48,018 bases of DNA from a virus. The DNA lies in the IMG/VR virus record IMGVR_UViG_3300042564_004250, positions 1 through 48,018 of that record; one strand, written 5' to 3'. A program made the position numbers and the translations under genes. The first letter of the stretch is position 1; every line of letters begins with the position of its first letter. Shown here one piece after another: positions 1 to 8,194 of this stretch. The notes under the pieces were generated by a model. The model made no database searches. It was not told the origin of the DNA and was given only the letters and a program-made list of their open reading frames with translations.

Positions 1-1
1 A

Positions 2-130
2 TTAATTAAACCAGAACCTGGAATGTTTATATGCTTTCCAGCTAAAGATGGATTCCCGCATCAAGTCAAGGAAATCAAAAGTGGATACCGTTGGTGCTCT
101 ACTAACTTTTGGTGTATTAAAAAAGATTAA
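2..130 (+). CDS. C-terminal end of a 2-oxoglutarate/Fe(II) oxygenase-like protein (partial)
   Basis: The open frame enters from the left edge and ends at TAA 128-130; 42 residues are visible. The sequence has an FPA segment, then H-Q-V about five residues on, then SGYRW and a final FW segment. This matches the last part of prolyl-4-hydroxylase-like 2OG-Fe(II) oxygenases, where the His is the distal iron ligand and the Arg binds 2-oxoglutarate. The HxD motif would lie outside the window. Its stop codon overlaps, tail to tail, the stop codon of the minus-strand tail-fibre gene, so transcription converges here. Such oxygenases are common in phages, often beside tail genes. Family assignment is inferred from a short fragment. 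Confidence 0.55.
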   Translation, partial: LIKPEPGMFICFPAKDGFPHQVKEIKSGYRWCSTNFWCIKKD

Positions 131-2103
131 GCTTGCAAGTCACCTAATGCAACCCAGGTATCTGTAGCTCTTTTTATTAAAGTAACAGAAGACCACTGTG
201 CTCTAAGCTTAAGTCCTGGGGTAGCGTTTATTGTTACTCCACCAGTTGCGGTAATTGTAGTCATTCCTGCTCCTGTTTGAAGTATTGTTATTTGCGTTCC
301 AACGGGAAAAGCTACAGAAGAGTTTAAAGGAACAGTTAAGGTATTAGCTGAAGCATTACTCACTTCTACTAGTTTATCTTTATCCGCCAAGACCAGTGTA
401 TAGCTAGCTACCTGAGCGTTAGTTACGACATTGGAAGAAGCAAAGTCTAATGATATTGTTCCATTGCCTACTCTTATTTTTTTATTTGTAGAATCCCAAA
501 AAATTCTAGCATCAGTTGTTGATGCACTTGTTGAAAGAGTAAGGAACGGTGTGTCAACTGCTGGACTGGTGAGAGTCTTGTTGGTTAGAATTTCCATTCC
601 GTCAAGAGTCGAGAGAGTGCCAGTCGTTGGAAGAGTTACAGATGTTGTAGCAGTTGCCGTTAATGTAGTTGCAAATGCACCTGACGTAGTAAAATTTCCA
701 CCAAAGGTAAGAGTTTTATTTCCATTTACTACTAGATTATTATTTATTGTCGTTGTTCCAGTTGCGGCACCAATGTTCAATGTTGTTGCTGCTCCAGCAA
801 AGTTTATAGTTGTTTGACCAACGTTCAGCAAGGTGAAGGTAGAACTTAGGCTATTTAACGAGGTTTCAATAGCTGGACTTGTTAAAGTTTTATTAGTAAA
901 AGTTTCAGTTCCTGCGAGTGTTGCTAATGTACCGGTCTCTGGCAGTGTTATGCTAGTGTTGTCTGTAGTTGCAAGTGTGGTTGAATAAGCACCGTCTTCT
1001 GTAGTAATTGTAAAGTTTCCGCCAAGAGTAATAGTTTTATCATAATTGACCCAATTGGTTCCATTGTATCTTAGCATTTGACCAATTGATGATGATGTTA
1101 TTACGGTGTCGGAAAGATCATTTAATACTGCTGAACCAATACTTCCAGTCGGACCAGTCGGACCAGTAATACCAACCTCGCCCTGCAAACCCGCAAGGGA
1201 GACAGAGGCAGAGCTAAAAGAACCTTCACCTGCTTCATAGTCAGAGTAAACACTGAAACTAGTATCTTGAACAAGGGCTGTAATTTCACCGGTAATATAT
1301 CCTGCTGCTGCATTAACTTTTACGTGATTACCTAAAGCAAAAGCTCCAGTGTTAGCGGAAGTGAATACATAGGTAGTGCCAATAGTTCCATCAATGGAAG
1401 TTGCACATGATGCAGTAACTCCAGCATAAGCGCGTCCTGTAGAACCTGTTGGGCCTGTGGGTCCTGTATCTCCAGTTAACCCAGTTGGTCCTGTAGGACC
1501 TTCTGCCCCAGTAGGACCTGGTGCTCCTTCTGCTCCAGCAGCTCCTGGTGCACCTTCAGCACCAGTAGGACCAGTTGGTCCTGTAGGACCTTCTGCCCCA
1601 GTTGGACCTGGTGCTCCTTCTGCTCCAGCAGCTCCTGGTGCACCTTCAGCACCAGTAGGACCAGTTGGTCCTGTAGGACCTTCTGCCCCAGTTGGCCCCG
1701 TAGGACCGACCTCAAGGCCTGCTACGGCTATATAAACCGACACCCTGACTGAACTAGAAGCTGGGGGAGAATCAAAATAAACCGTAATAGTATTACTAGA
1801 TGTAGCTTCCCAGGAAGTTAAAATTAAACCATACGGAGAAGCAGCTTCCCTAACAGTTACACTTACATCTCTGCTTCCAAAATTATGAGTGACAACAAAC
1901 GAAGTATTAGTTCCATCGCCTACAGTTGTATTATAAACTGTGCCAGCTAAACTAACGGCACTAGTAAACTCAACAATAGCATTGGAGCTATTCTTGTAGA
2001 ATATTTTTCCATCTGCGTAGTTTAGCGCCAGCTCACCATGATCCAGGGTTGTTGGAGCTTGAGTTGGAGTTGCTGATCTTTTTATTTTAATAGTGTTAGC
2101 CAT
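127..2103 (-). CDS. Tail fibre protein with collagen-like Gly-X-Y repeats
   Basis: A 658-residue protein. Residues 1-50 ([17 protein letters not shown] onward, with [12 protein letters not shown]) resemble the N-terminus of the fibre gene ending at 2608, so this is probably a shared attachment or assembly domain. Residues about 132-225 are collagen-like G-P-T/G-A-E/G-A-P triplets, which in phages form a rigid trimeric stalk. The remainder has repeated beta-rich modules with T-N-K-T-L-T-S-P and T-x-T-L-P-x-T-G-T-L motifs, typical of phage fibres. The segment [14 protein letters not shown] also occurs in almost the same form in the gene at 4673-4990. It is the last gene of the leftward block. 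No strong ribosome binding site is visible. It contains no in-frame CGG. Confidence 0.85.
   Translation of the reverse strand: MANTIKIKRSATPTQAPTTLDHGELALNYADGKIFYKNSSNAIVEFTSAVSLAGTVYNTTVGDGTNTSFVVTHNFGSRDVSVTVREAASPYGLILTSWEATSSNTITVYFDSPPASSSVRVSVYIAVAGLEVGPTGPTGAEGPTGPTGPTGAEGAPGAAGAEGAPGPTGAEGPTGPTGPTGAEGAPGAAGAEGAPGPTGAEGPTGPTGLTGDTGPTGPTGSTGRAYAGVTASCATSIDGTIGTTYVFTSANTGAFALGNHVKVNAAAGYITGEITALVQDTSFSVYSDYEAGEGSFSSASVSLAGLQGEVGITGPTGPTGSIGSAVLNDLSDTVITSSSIGQMLRYNGTNWVNYDKTITLGGNFTITTEDGAYSTTLATTDNTSITLPETGTLATLAGTETFTNKTLTSPAIETSLNSLSSTFTLLNVGQTTINFAGAATTLNIGAATGTTTINNNLVVNGNKTLTFGGNFTTSGAFATTLTATATTSVTLPTTGTLSTLDGMEILTNKTLTSPAVDTPFLTLSTSASTTDARIFWDSTNKKIRVGNGTISLDFASSNVVTNAQVASYTLVLADKDKLVEVSNASANTLTVPLNSSVAFPVGTQITILQTGAGMTTITATGGVTINATPGLKLRAQWSSVTLIKRATDTWVALGDLQA
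1481..1695 (-). repeat. 90-bp tandem repeat encoding the collagen-like stalk
   Basis: Copies begin at 1481, 1571 and 1661 (the third partial), nearly identical at the base level. Each full copy encodes 30 residues, exactly ten Gly-X-Y triplets, so gain or loss of a copy keeps the frame and changes only stalk length. Confidence 0.9.
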
Positions 2104-2115
2104 AGTGAATATCTT

Positions 2116-2527
2116 TTACTTGAAAAGCGGAGGGCCAAAGAATGGAGGAAAGTATGGGGGGAAATACGGAGGAAAGTATGGAGGGAAATATGGAGGGAAA
2201 TACGGAGGGAAATACGGAGGGAAGTATGGTGGGAAGTAGGGAGGGAAGTATGGAGGAAAGTAGGGAGGAAAGTAGGGAGAATACTTAGTATAAGCTACAT
2301 CTTCTTTTCTTGGATAAACCGTATTAGCTGCAGGGGATTCAGATATAATCTCATCTAGCCTAGTTAAGTTGCCACCAGAAGGATCGTTTAGGTTAGTATT
2401 TGATACAACTCCGTACGTCAAAACCTGCTGCTGTGAGCTTAGGATCGGCAACGACTGGCTTATCTCCAACTATGTTGGGTACGTTATTTTTTCTTGGCCC
2501 TGATGAATTTCCACTACTAATAGCCAT
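2116..2527 (-). CDS. PASTA-like domain protein with YFPP repeat tail; needs a +1 frameshift
   Basis: The start is ATG at 2527 (MAISSGNSSGPRKNNVPNIV). This frame stops after 43 residues, but the next frame continues to 2116. Skipping the C of the in-frame CGG at 2411-2413 joins them into a 136-residue protein. Residues about 16-80 then read VPNIVG, LTAAGFDVGVVSNT, ISESPAANTVYP. This is the pattern of a PASTA domain (VPNVVG, AAGLTVGTV, ISQSPAAGT), seen in cell-wall-binding proteins. Residues about 88-131 are YFPP repeated eleven times. The domain reads correctly only across the junction, which argues for one product. A host-surface or fibre-associated role is inferred. The alternative is a gene broken by an indel or sequencing error. 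Confidence 0.6.
2144..2280 (-). repeat. 12-bp tandem repeat encoding Tyr-Phe-Pro-Pro
   Basis: Eleven units of 12 bp (plus-strand consensus ggagggaaatac or variant) run from 2144 to 2275, followed by a partial unit. Each encodes YFPP. The array should form an extended, proline-rich tail. Confidence 0.9.
2411..2413 (-). other. CGG +1 frameshift site in the PASTA/YFPP gene
   Basis: Zero-frame reading is GTA CGG AGT, with a stop five codons after CGG. Reading GTA, skipping C, then GGA GTT gives the PASTA-consistent sequence GFDVGVV. Codon phase was checked from the ATG at 2527. Confidence 0.55.
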
Positions 2528-2607
2528 AATTTAACCTGTTGACAAATAATATATTATATTGACTTGCCATTTTTACTCCATAGATAAAGTTTCAGTTAAT
2601 TATAGTC

Positions 2608-4671
2608 CTAGAACGTTCCACCGTCAAGTATATAGTTACCAGCAGCTACGTCAGCTAAAACAGAGCTATAAGCCTGTACATTGGTCCCAATGGCCAATCC
2701 AAGGGCTGTACGAGCATCTCCAGCATTTGCTGAGCCGGTACCACCGTTAGCAATAGCTATTGACGTACCAGTCCAAGTACCAGTGGTAATTGTTCCAAGG
2801 GTTGTAATGCTGTCATCACCAGTATACGTACCACCAGCCACTGCAGCGAGTGTAGAGTTGTAGGCCTGTACGTTAGTGCCAATTGCTAATCCAAGAGCCG
2901 TACGAGCTGCTCCAGCGTCTGTAGAGCCGGTTCCACCGTTAGCTATGGCTATTGCGGTACCATTCCATACACCAGTTGCAATTGTTCCAACTGAAGTAAG
3001 GCTTGATGCGGTTACCCCTGAACCAAGAGTAGTGGCGTTAAGTACGGAAGTTCCTGCGATTAACAATGACTTGCCAGTTAGAAGGTTGAGATTCTCAGAT
3101 GAAGTCCATGCGTCAGTTGCATCAATCCAGTTAAAGGTCTTGTCCGTATCGCCCTTAAGGGTAATACCGCCACCGTCTGCACCTGCATCTGTTGGAGAGG
3201 CACTTGAACCAAGCTCAAGGTTCTTGTCATCAACACTTACAGTAGTTGAGTTAATTGTAGTTGTTGTACCGTTGACTGTCAGATCACCTGAAAGGGTAAG
3301 AGATGTACCAGTAGCAGCACCAATGTTTGGCGTTACAAGTGTTGGCGTATTAGCGAATACTAATGCACCAGTACCAGTTTCATCCGAAAGGACTCCAGCA
3401 AGTTCTGATGAAGAAGTGGCTGCAAAATCCGAAAGCTTATTGTTAGTAAGTGCTACTGTACCAGTTGCATCTGGAAGTGTGATTGTTCTATCTGCGGTTG
3501 GATCTGTGACAGCAAGTGTTGTCTCATGGGCATCAGCTGTCGCACCTTCAAAAACCACCGAACCATCATTAAATACTGCTCCAGTAATTACTGGACTAGT
3601 AAGCGTCTTGTTGGTTAGAGTTTGAGTGTTTGTGGTTCCAACTACTGCACCAGTTGCACCATGTGCTTCTGTTGCAGATGTATGAGTCGTTAAGTTTCCT
3701 GCGACTGTTGAAGCTGAACCATACGCGTCGTAAGTATTTGCTGTTACTGAAATTGCACCTGTTCCATCAGTGTAGGTAAGACCTGTGCCAACTGCATTTC
3801 CAACTGCATCTTGAGCAGCTTCATTGAAGTCTGTAACTGCACTTGCTGGAATAGCAATTGTTGCTGTTCCAGCTGCTGTCAAACGACCCTGAGCATCAAC
3901 CGTAAAGGTTGAAACAGCTGTAGCTGAACCAAATGAACCCGCTGTTACTGCGGTGTTATCAAGATCCAAAGTAAGAGTGTCGGTTGCAGAAGCTGTCGAC
4001 GTTAGGCCTGTACCACCAACTATAACAAATGTATCTCCACCAGAAATGGTTAGATTGTCACCACTATCTGCGTCTACTGTAAATGAAGTAGATATAGAAG
4101 CTGTTCCAGCTGCTGTCAAACGACCTTGAGCATCAACCGTAAAGGTTGGGATTGCGCTAGCTGAGCCATAAGAACCAGCTGTAACGGCAGTGTTGTCAAG
4201 GTTAACCGTAACGGTATCTGTTGCTGAAACAACTGAGCTTAAACCTGTGCCACCAGAAACTGTTAACGTATTGCCATTGGCAATTGTTTCAGTAGTTCCA
4301 GTGTCTCCAGCAAAAGATAGCCCAGTAAATGAGCCACTTGCGCTAACTGCTGAGTCTACATATGCAGTAGTTGCTACTGAAGTAGAGTTATTATTAGCAG
4401 ACTTTGTTGTTGCTGTTGCAGAAGCACCAAGTGCAATAGTTCCTGAGAATGTTTTATTACCAGTGATCGTTTGAGTGCCGGAAAGACCTACATAAGCACC
4501 TGAGCCACCGATAGCTTCAACCGTGGTGGCCGTACCCCCTAAACCGCCTGCGCCTTTACCATAGTAAAGAACATCATCAACTTCGTTGTACGCAAGTTCA
4601 GCATTAGCGAGTGATCCTGGTGCACCAGCATTACCTGACGCTCTTCTTTTGATCCTGATTGTATTTGCCAT
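2608..4671 (-). CDS. Tail fibre protein with internal repeats
   Basis: The best start is ATG 4671 (MANTIRIKRRASG), since it follows a GGGGGA ribosome binding site and lies 1 base past the previous stop; an ATG six codons upstream (4689) has no such support. The 687-residue product shares its N-terminus with the 127-2103 fibre. Visible modules: SGTQTITGNKTF, paired repeats of SATDT(L/V)T(L/V)(D/N)LDNTAVTAG with [25 protein letters not shown], and two C-terminal copies of ARTALGLAIGTNVQAY. These are typical of long, trimeric, beta-rich phage fibres. It probably contacts the host surface, but no receptor-binding tip is identifiable. Confidence 0.8.
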   Translation of the reverse strand: MANTIRIKRRASGNAGAPGSLANAELAYNEVDDVLYYGKGAGGLGGTATTVEAIGGSGAYVGLSGTQTITGNKTFSGTIALGASATATTKSANNNSTSVATTAYVDSAVSASGSFTGLSFAGDTGTTETIANGNTLTVSGGTGLSSVVSATDTVTVNLDNTAVTAGSYGSASAIPTFTVDAQGRLTAAGTASISTSFTVDADSGDNLTISGGDTFVIVGGTGLTSTASATDTLTLDLDNTAVTAGSFGSATAVSTFTVDAQGRLTAAGTATIAIPASAVTDFNEAAQDAVGNAVGTGLTYTDGTGAISVTANTYDAYGSASTVAGNLTTHTSATEAHGATGAVVGTTNTQTLTNKTLTSPVITGAVFNDGSVVFEGATADAHETTLAVTDPTADRTITLPDATGTVALTNNKLSDFAATSSSELAGVLSDETGTGALVFANTPTLVTPNIGAATGTSLTLSGDLTVNGTTTTINSTTVSVDDKNLELGSSASPTDAGADGGGITLKGDTDKTFNWIDATDAWTSSENLNLLTGKSLLIAGTSVLNATTLGSGVTASSLTSVGTIATGVWNGTAIAIANGGTGSTDAGAARTALGLAIGTNVQAYNSTLAAVAGGTYTGDDSITTLGTITTGTWTGTSIAIANGGTGSANAGDARTALGLAIGTNVQAYSSVLADVAAGNYILDGGTF

Positions 4672-4672
4672 T

Positions 4673-4990
4673 TTAGAAATTTCCCCCATCGGTTAGATTA
4701 GTTTCAACGTAATTGACCCATTTTGAGCCGTTGTATCTTAGTACATTGCCCGCTGCAACAGAAGTAATAGTAACGTCGTTTAACCCATTTAAAGCTTCCG
4801 AAGCTGCCATTCTATCTTTTATTGTTAAATAGTTACCAGATGGGTTAAGTCCCAATATAGTTTGAACAGCCTCCATAGCATCATTAAGGTTGGCGTGCTG
4901 TTCAGCATGGGGTACTACTGTAGAGTTTAAGTTATCTGTTGCAGTAGGATTTATTAAAATATCTAGAGAGTTAGGATAATTAGTGGCCAT
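4673..4990 (-). CDS. Small fibre-associated structural protein
   Basis: A 105-residue protein with LNDAMEAVQTILGLNPSGNY followed by VLRYNGSKWVNY. The latter is nearly identical to a segment of the 658-residue fibre. The first half (HAEQHANLNDAMEAVQ) is a pattern often seen in short phage baseplate or fibre-connector proteins. It lies between two fibre or tail genes, with 1 base to the next start. A role as a short fibre or fibre adaptor is inferred from these links only. Confidence 0.65.
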   Translation of the reverse strand: MATNYPNSLDILINPTATDNLNSTVVPHAEQHANLNDAMEAVQTILGLNPSGNYLTIKDRMAASEALNGLNDVTITSVAAGNVLRYNGSKWVNYVETNLTDGGNF

Positions 4991-4999
4991 TTTACACTC

Positions 5000-5413
5000 C
5001 TATATTGATAATATTTTTGTTGAATTATTTTCCCAAACTATAGTTAAACTAGAGCCTATAGGTGAACCTACGAATGGTAAATTAAATCCAGTATCTATAT
5101 AAAATAGTAGCCTAGAAGTAGCCGGATTACCAGAAGATTGAAATAAAATTATTGCATTGAATGTAGTATTAGCTTCTAGGTAAATTGATATGTCCTGAGC
5201 ATCTATTACCCCAAGGGTGTTTGTTACTCCAGTAATAGCAGCACTGGTGGCAACTATGGCACTATTATTGATCCCTGAAAGAAACTCATCTGACGATTCC
5301 GCTGCTGTATAATTTGCAGTATTTACAAATAGTAGTTTAAATTGATTAGAAGAAAAATTTATTTGTCCATTTAATATTGCTTCTTTTGCTTTTTTGTAAA
5401 CAAAATTAGACAT
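5000..5413 (-). CDS. Phage structural protein, unknown role
   Basis: A 137-residue protein opening MSNFVYKKAKEAILNGQINF. This opening is a pattern I associate with short phage tail or virion proteins (KxAxxxxLxGxIxxxSxxFKxxLV). The rest is predicted beta-rich (LLFYIDTGFNLPF, LTIVWENNSTKI). It has no signal or membrane segment. It sits between two tail-type genes and is probably co-translated with them (2-base gap to the upstream gene). Confidence 0.6.
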   Translation of the reverse strand: MSNFVYKKAKEAILNGQINFSSNQFKLLFVNTANYTAAESSDEFLSGINNSAIVATSAAITGVTNTLGVIDAQDISIYLEANTTFNAIILFQSSGNPATSRLLFYIDTGFNLPFVGSPIGSSLTIVWENNSTKILSI

Positions 5414-5414
5414 A

Positions 5415-6197
5415 TTAAATACCTATATCTTTAGATATTATAATCCTATATTTATAGCCAGTTTCATAATATTCTTTGTCGCTTGGATAGAACACAGGAG
5501 TAGCATCTGTAGAAGGCATATCTAAATACACTTCTGGCTCCCAGGAATGAATTGAGACATTAGCTGAAACTGTTTCCCATCTAGATGGTATTCTTTGAAT
5601 TTTTTTTCTTTGTACTTTAAAGTAATCATTATTAAGAAAGTTAGAAGCTGGGCGAGCGTTAAAGGTAATTGTGACTCTGCCGTTGTTATGGGAGTTGTCT
5701 ATATAAAATGAACCATTTTCTGGATCTATTGATTTTATAAAAAAATTGGGATTCTTAGCAATAATTTGAACTGTAGAAAAAGCATCTATTCTTAAAGATT
5801 TATCTTCAATTAAAATCTCTTCATAATCAGGTTCTTGGAATGAAGTTATATTAGCTATTACCGTAGATGGAGTAGCATCGTCATTCTTTGTAAAGACTAT
5901 ACTTTCTGATGGTATCTTTTCGTTTACGGCATCAAAGAGATTGGTTACTTTTATCTTATATTCTTTATTAGCAGTTAACTGCTGGTCCCAAAATAATCTT
6001 AATGTTCTAGAGATCTGATTATAATCAGTAATTGTATTGATAGGGGCAAATGGACTATTGACAACAATTGGAGTTGCGTCAGTGCTTTCTACCGTAAAGT
6101 TTGGATTAATTAGAGTACTGATTTTAACAGTTCTACCAAACTTAATTATTACTACGTCAGCGTCTACACTAGCGTGCTCTATTAAATATAGTGCCAC
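5415..6197 (-). CDS. Putative tail protein with Ig-like beta domains
   Basis: A 260-residue protein. It shows alternating beta strands typical of Ig-like or fibronectin-like folds (SRTLRLFWDQQLTANKEYKI, then VTITFNARPAS). It is the first gene after the terminator that follows the major capsid gene, and heads the distal fibre group. I do not recognise a named family. Tail or fibre function is inferred from fold impression and position. Confidence 0.5.
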   Translation of the reverse strand: MALYLIEHASVDADVVIIKFGRTVKISTLINPNFTVESTDATPIVVNSPFAPINTITDYNQISRTLRLFWDQQLTANKEYKIKVTNLFDAVNEKIPSESIVFTKNDDATPSTVIANITSFQEPDYEEILIEDKSLRIDAFSTVQIIAKNPNFFIKSIDPENGSFYIDNSHNNGRVTITFNARPASNFLNNDYFKVQRKKIQRIPSRWETVSANVSIHSWEPEVYLDMPSTDATPVFYPSDKEYYETGYKYRIIISKDIGI

Positions 6198-6235
6198 ATT
6201 ATCTCCTTATTTGCCTATACATTTAGTAACCTTGT

Positions 6236-6274
6236 TTGGAAAAAGAACAAGGGACGGTAGTTACCTACCGTCCC
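6236..6274 (-). terminator. Rho-independent terminator after the major capsid gene
   Basis: Perfect 10-bp stem GGGACGGTAG/CTACCGTCCC (6251-6260 and 6265-6274) with a 4-base loop. On the minus strand it is followed by TTGTTCTTTTT. It lies between the capsid gene stop (6327) and the next gene start (6197), so it would set high capsid expression relative to the fibre genes. Confidence 0.85.
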
Positions 6275-6326
6275 AAATCCCTTAGGTTTAGTCACCAAAG
6301 TGACCGCAACTATAATTGTCCTAAGA

Positions 6327-7385
6327 TTAGGCTGTTTCGTTAGTAACGAGAACCTCGTAGTTACGGCTGAGGTTAACGTTCTTAGCAACAGTGATACCCT
6401 CACCATCGCCAAGCATTACGATGTCGTAGCGCTCTTTCATCTTCAATTGACGGATGTCACGTGAAGGATCATCGAACTGGTCGGTGGACATATCGTCCTT
6501 GACCAACAATGAACCAACTTCGTTTCTATCAATCAAGAAGAGGTCAGACTTAGCTGCCGTAGCACCGCTCTTGGCTGTGAAGCTTACGAATGGTGAGACA
6601 AGGACATTAAGGCCCATAGGTGCAGTTGCGTTAAGTGCGCCATCTGCATTTGATGGACGGTAGCCCCAACTTGTATTGACTGCAGATGCTGCTCCACCGT
6701 AGTGGAAGATTGCATCTTTAAGGAATACTGACCACATCAATGGGTGAAGGATGAAGTCGGTTGGAACATGCTTTTCTGCCATGAGAACTGCTGCCATGTC
6801 GACGATATCGTCCCACGTGATGGTGTCATTGAAGGCACCGGTAATGTCACGACCAGTTGTGTCATCGTATGAACCACTGTCATTGTCGAAGACAATAGTT
6901 GCGGCGTCTTTGAAACGACTTAGTGCGATCTGCTCTTTCAAGCGAGCCATTGCACGACCTGCTGCGCGGACGTGAAGACCAACGATGTCCCAAAGGGAGT
7001 CAGCGATGACTTCCTCTGTAAAGGAGAGCTTAACGCCCTTCTTCGACACTTTGCCTTCAATCTGCTTCGCAAATGCGAGTGACTGCTCTGGGTACTCTTG
7101 TCCTTCAGGGATCTCTGCTGCTTGGATTGCATTAACTGCTGGGAATTCTAATGAACGGCCCTTTCCAAGGCGAACAGTAGAAAGTAAGGGTGTGATCAAC
7201 AATTGTGGCTCTGCAGCCTCTCTTAGAGTGCGAGAGATAACTTTAGGGAAAAGTGCTGCTGCATCTGGTGATGCAAAAGCTTCCTTGACAGTAACTCTGT
7301 TGTCTTCGTCGATGTACCCATCCTCTGATAATGCGGTTTCCCAAGCTGGGAGGCCGGAAAGGAGTTCTTGGATTGTTTTACTCAT
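6327..7385 (-). CDS. Major capsid protein (HK97-like fold)
   Basis: A 352-residue protein of the usual length for an HK97-fold capsid subunit. It opens with a helical N-terminal arm (SKTIQELLSGLPAWETAL). It then has the LSTVRLGKGRSLEFPAV and EIPEGQEYPEQ region, a long helix (AAGRAMARLKEQIALSRF) like the spine helix, and P-domain-like strands. It lies downstream of portal, protease-scaffold and an accessory capsid gene, the standard head-gene order, and immediately before a strong terminator. An AAAGAAGG ribosome binding site precedes the start. Assignment rests on position plus sequence character. Confidence 0.85.
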   Translation of the reverse strand: MSKTIQELLSGLPAWETALSEDGYIDEDNRVTVKEAFASPDAAALFPKVISRTLREAAEPQLLITPLLSTVRLGKGRSLEFPAVNAIQAAEIPEGQEYPEQSLAFAKQIEGKVSKKGVKLSFTEEVIADSLWDIVGLHVRAAGRAMARLKEQIALSRFKDAATIVFDNDSGSYDDTTGRDITGAFNDTITWDDIVDMAAVLMAEKHVPTDFILHPLMWSVFLKDAIFHYGGAASAVNTSWGYRPSNADGALNATAPMGLNVLVSPFVSFTAKSGATAAKSDLFLIDRNEVGSLLVKDDMSTDQFDDPSRDIRQLKMKERYDIVMLGDGEGITVAKNVNLSRNYEVLVTNETA

Positions 7386-7409
7386 CTTAGGGTTTTCCTT
7401 CTTTTCTTT

Positions 7410-8171
7410 TTATAAGGTTAGGTTGACGCGGAATGCGCCAATGACATTGTTTACATCCAGGTTTGAACGGATGCCCAACTTGCCGTTGAATGGACCACTT
7501 TGCGTGATTTCAAAAACGGTTTTGAGAGCGCCCGGATCTGAAGGCAACTGCATGTAGGAGAGGAGGCCGTCATCAAAATTGGTGGCGAACTTCTCTACTT
7601 CAATTACCTTACCAACTTGCAACCATGGGTATGATCCACAGTCAGCAGCTGATAATGCTCTTGGGCGACCCATAAAGTCTGGAGCGATTAATGAACCGAC
7701 TGTTACGTCGTTGTTAATGCCATTGACCATTGGGTACTCTACGTATCCATGAGTGATGAAACCAGCACCCTGTGAAGTGCCCTTGTCAAAAGGACGGTAG
7801 AGATCGTATTGTGCAACGCCGACTGGAACGCTTCTTACTGCTACTTCAATGCTGTCAGTAGCGCCTGAGCTGTACGCAGGGGTTGCACCTGTAAGTGGAG
7901 ACCATGAGTCTGGCATGTTGTCGCCCCAGGTTACTGCAGAGCCAGAACCATTAGCTGGAACTACTCTTGCATCACCATTAGCGTCAGCAATAACTGAAAT
8001 GATTGTACCCTTAGGGATTACAATTTCAAAACGATCATCTTCACTGTCTGAATAAAAGGTCGGGAGACCTGGGTGTGTTAGGAGGTAAGCTGCTGGAGCG
8101 ATACCCTCTGAGACTACTAAACGGCCTGTGCCGGTCTTAGTCCCTACTTTACGAAATTTTGCTAAACTCAT
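7410..8171 (-). CDS. Putative capsid accessory or decoration protein
   Basis: A 253-residue protein, glycine- and proline-containing and beta-rich, with no signal or membrane segment. It lies exactly between protease-scaffold and major capsid, the place where phages often encode a head decoration or stabilisation protein. Features such as VVSEGIAPAAYLLTHPG and VAQYDLYRPFDKG are compatible with a virion protein. I cannot name a family. It could also be a head-fibre protein. Confidence 0.5.
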   Translation of the reverse strand: MSLAKFRKVGTKTGTGRLVVSEGIAPAAYLLTHPGLPTFYSDSEDDRFEIVIPKGTIISVIADANGDARVVPANGSGSAVTWGDNMPDSWSPLTGATPAYSSGATDSIEVAVRSVPVGVAQYDLYRPFDKGTSQGAGFITHGYVEYPMVNGINNDVTVGSLIAPDFMGRPRALSAADCGSYPWLQVGKVIEVEKFATNFDDGLLSYMQLPSDPGALKTVFEITQSGPFNGKLGIRSNLDVNNVIGAFRVNLTL

Positions 8172-8194
8172 TTAAATTTCTCCTTAGATTATGA

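Noticed and set aside
1457-1735. Plus-strand open frame (GPVGPV repeats) opposite the collagen-like region
   Set aside because: It is only the antisense of the Gly-Pro-rich repeat; no ribosome binding site and no natural protein pattern.
2876-3625. Long plus-strand open frame opposite the 687-residue fibre gene
   Set aside because: Composition follows the antisense of Thr/Gly/Ala repeats; no start signal and no domain.
4671-4689. Start of the fibre gene at 4689 (MGEISK)
   Set aside because: The ATG at 4671 has a GGGGGA site and matches the homologous N-terminus MANTI; the upstream start would overlap the previous gene without support.
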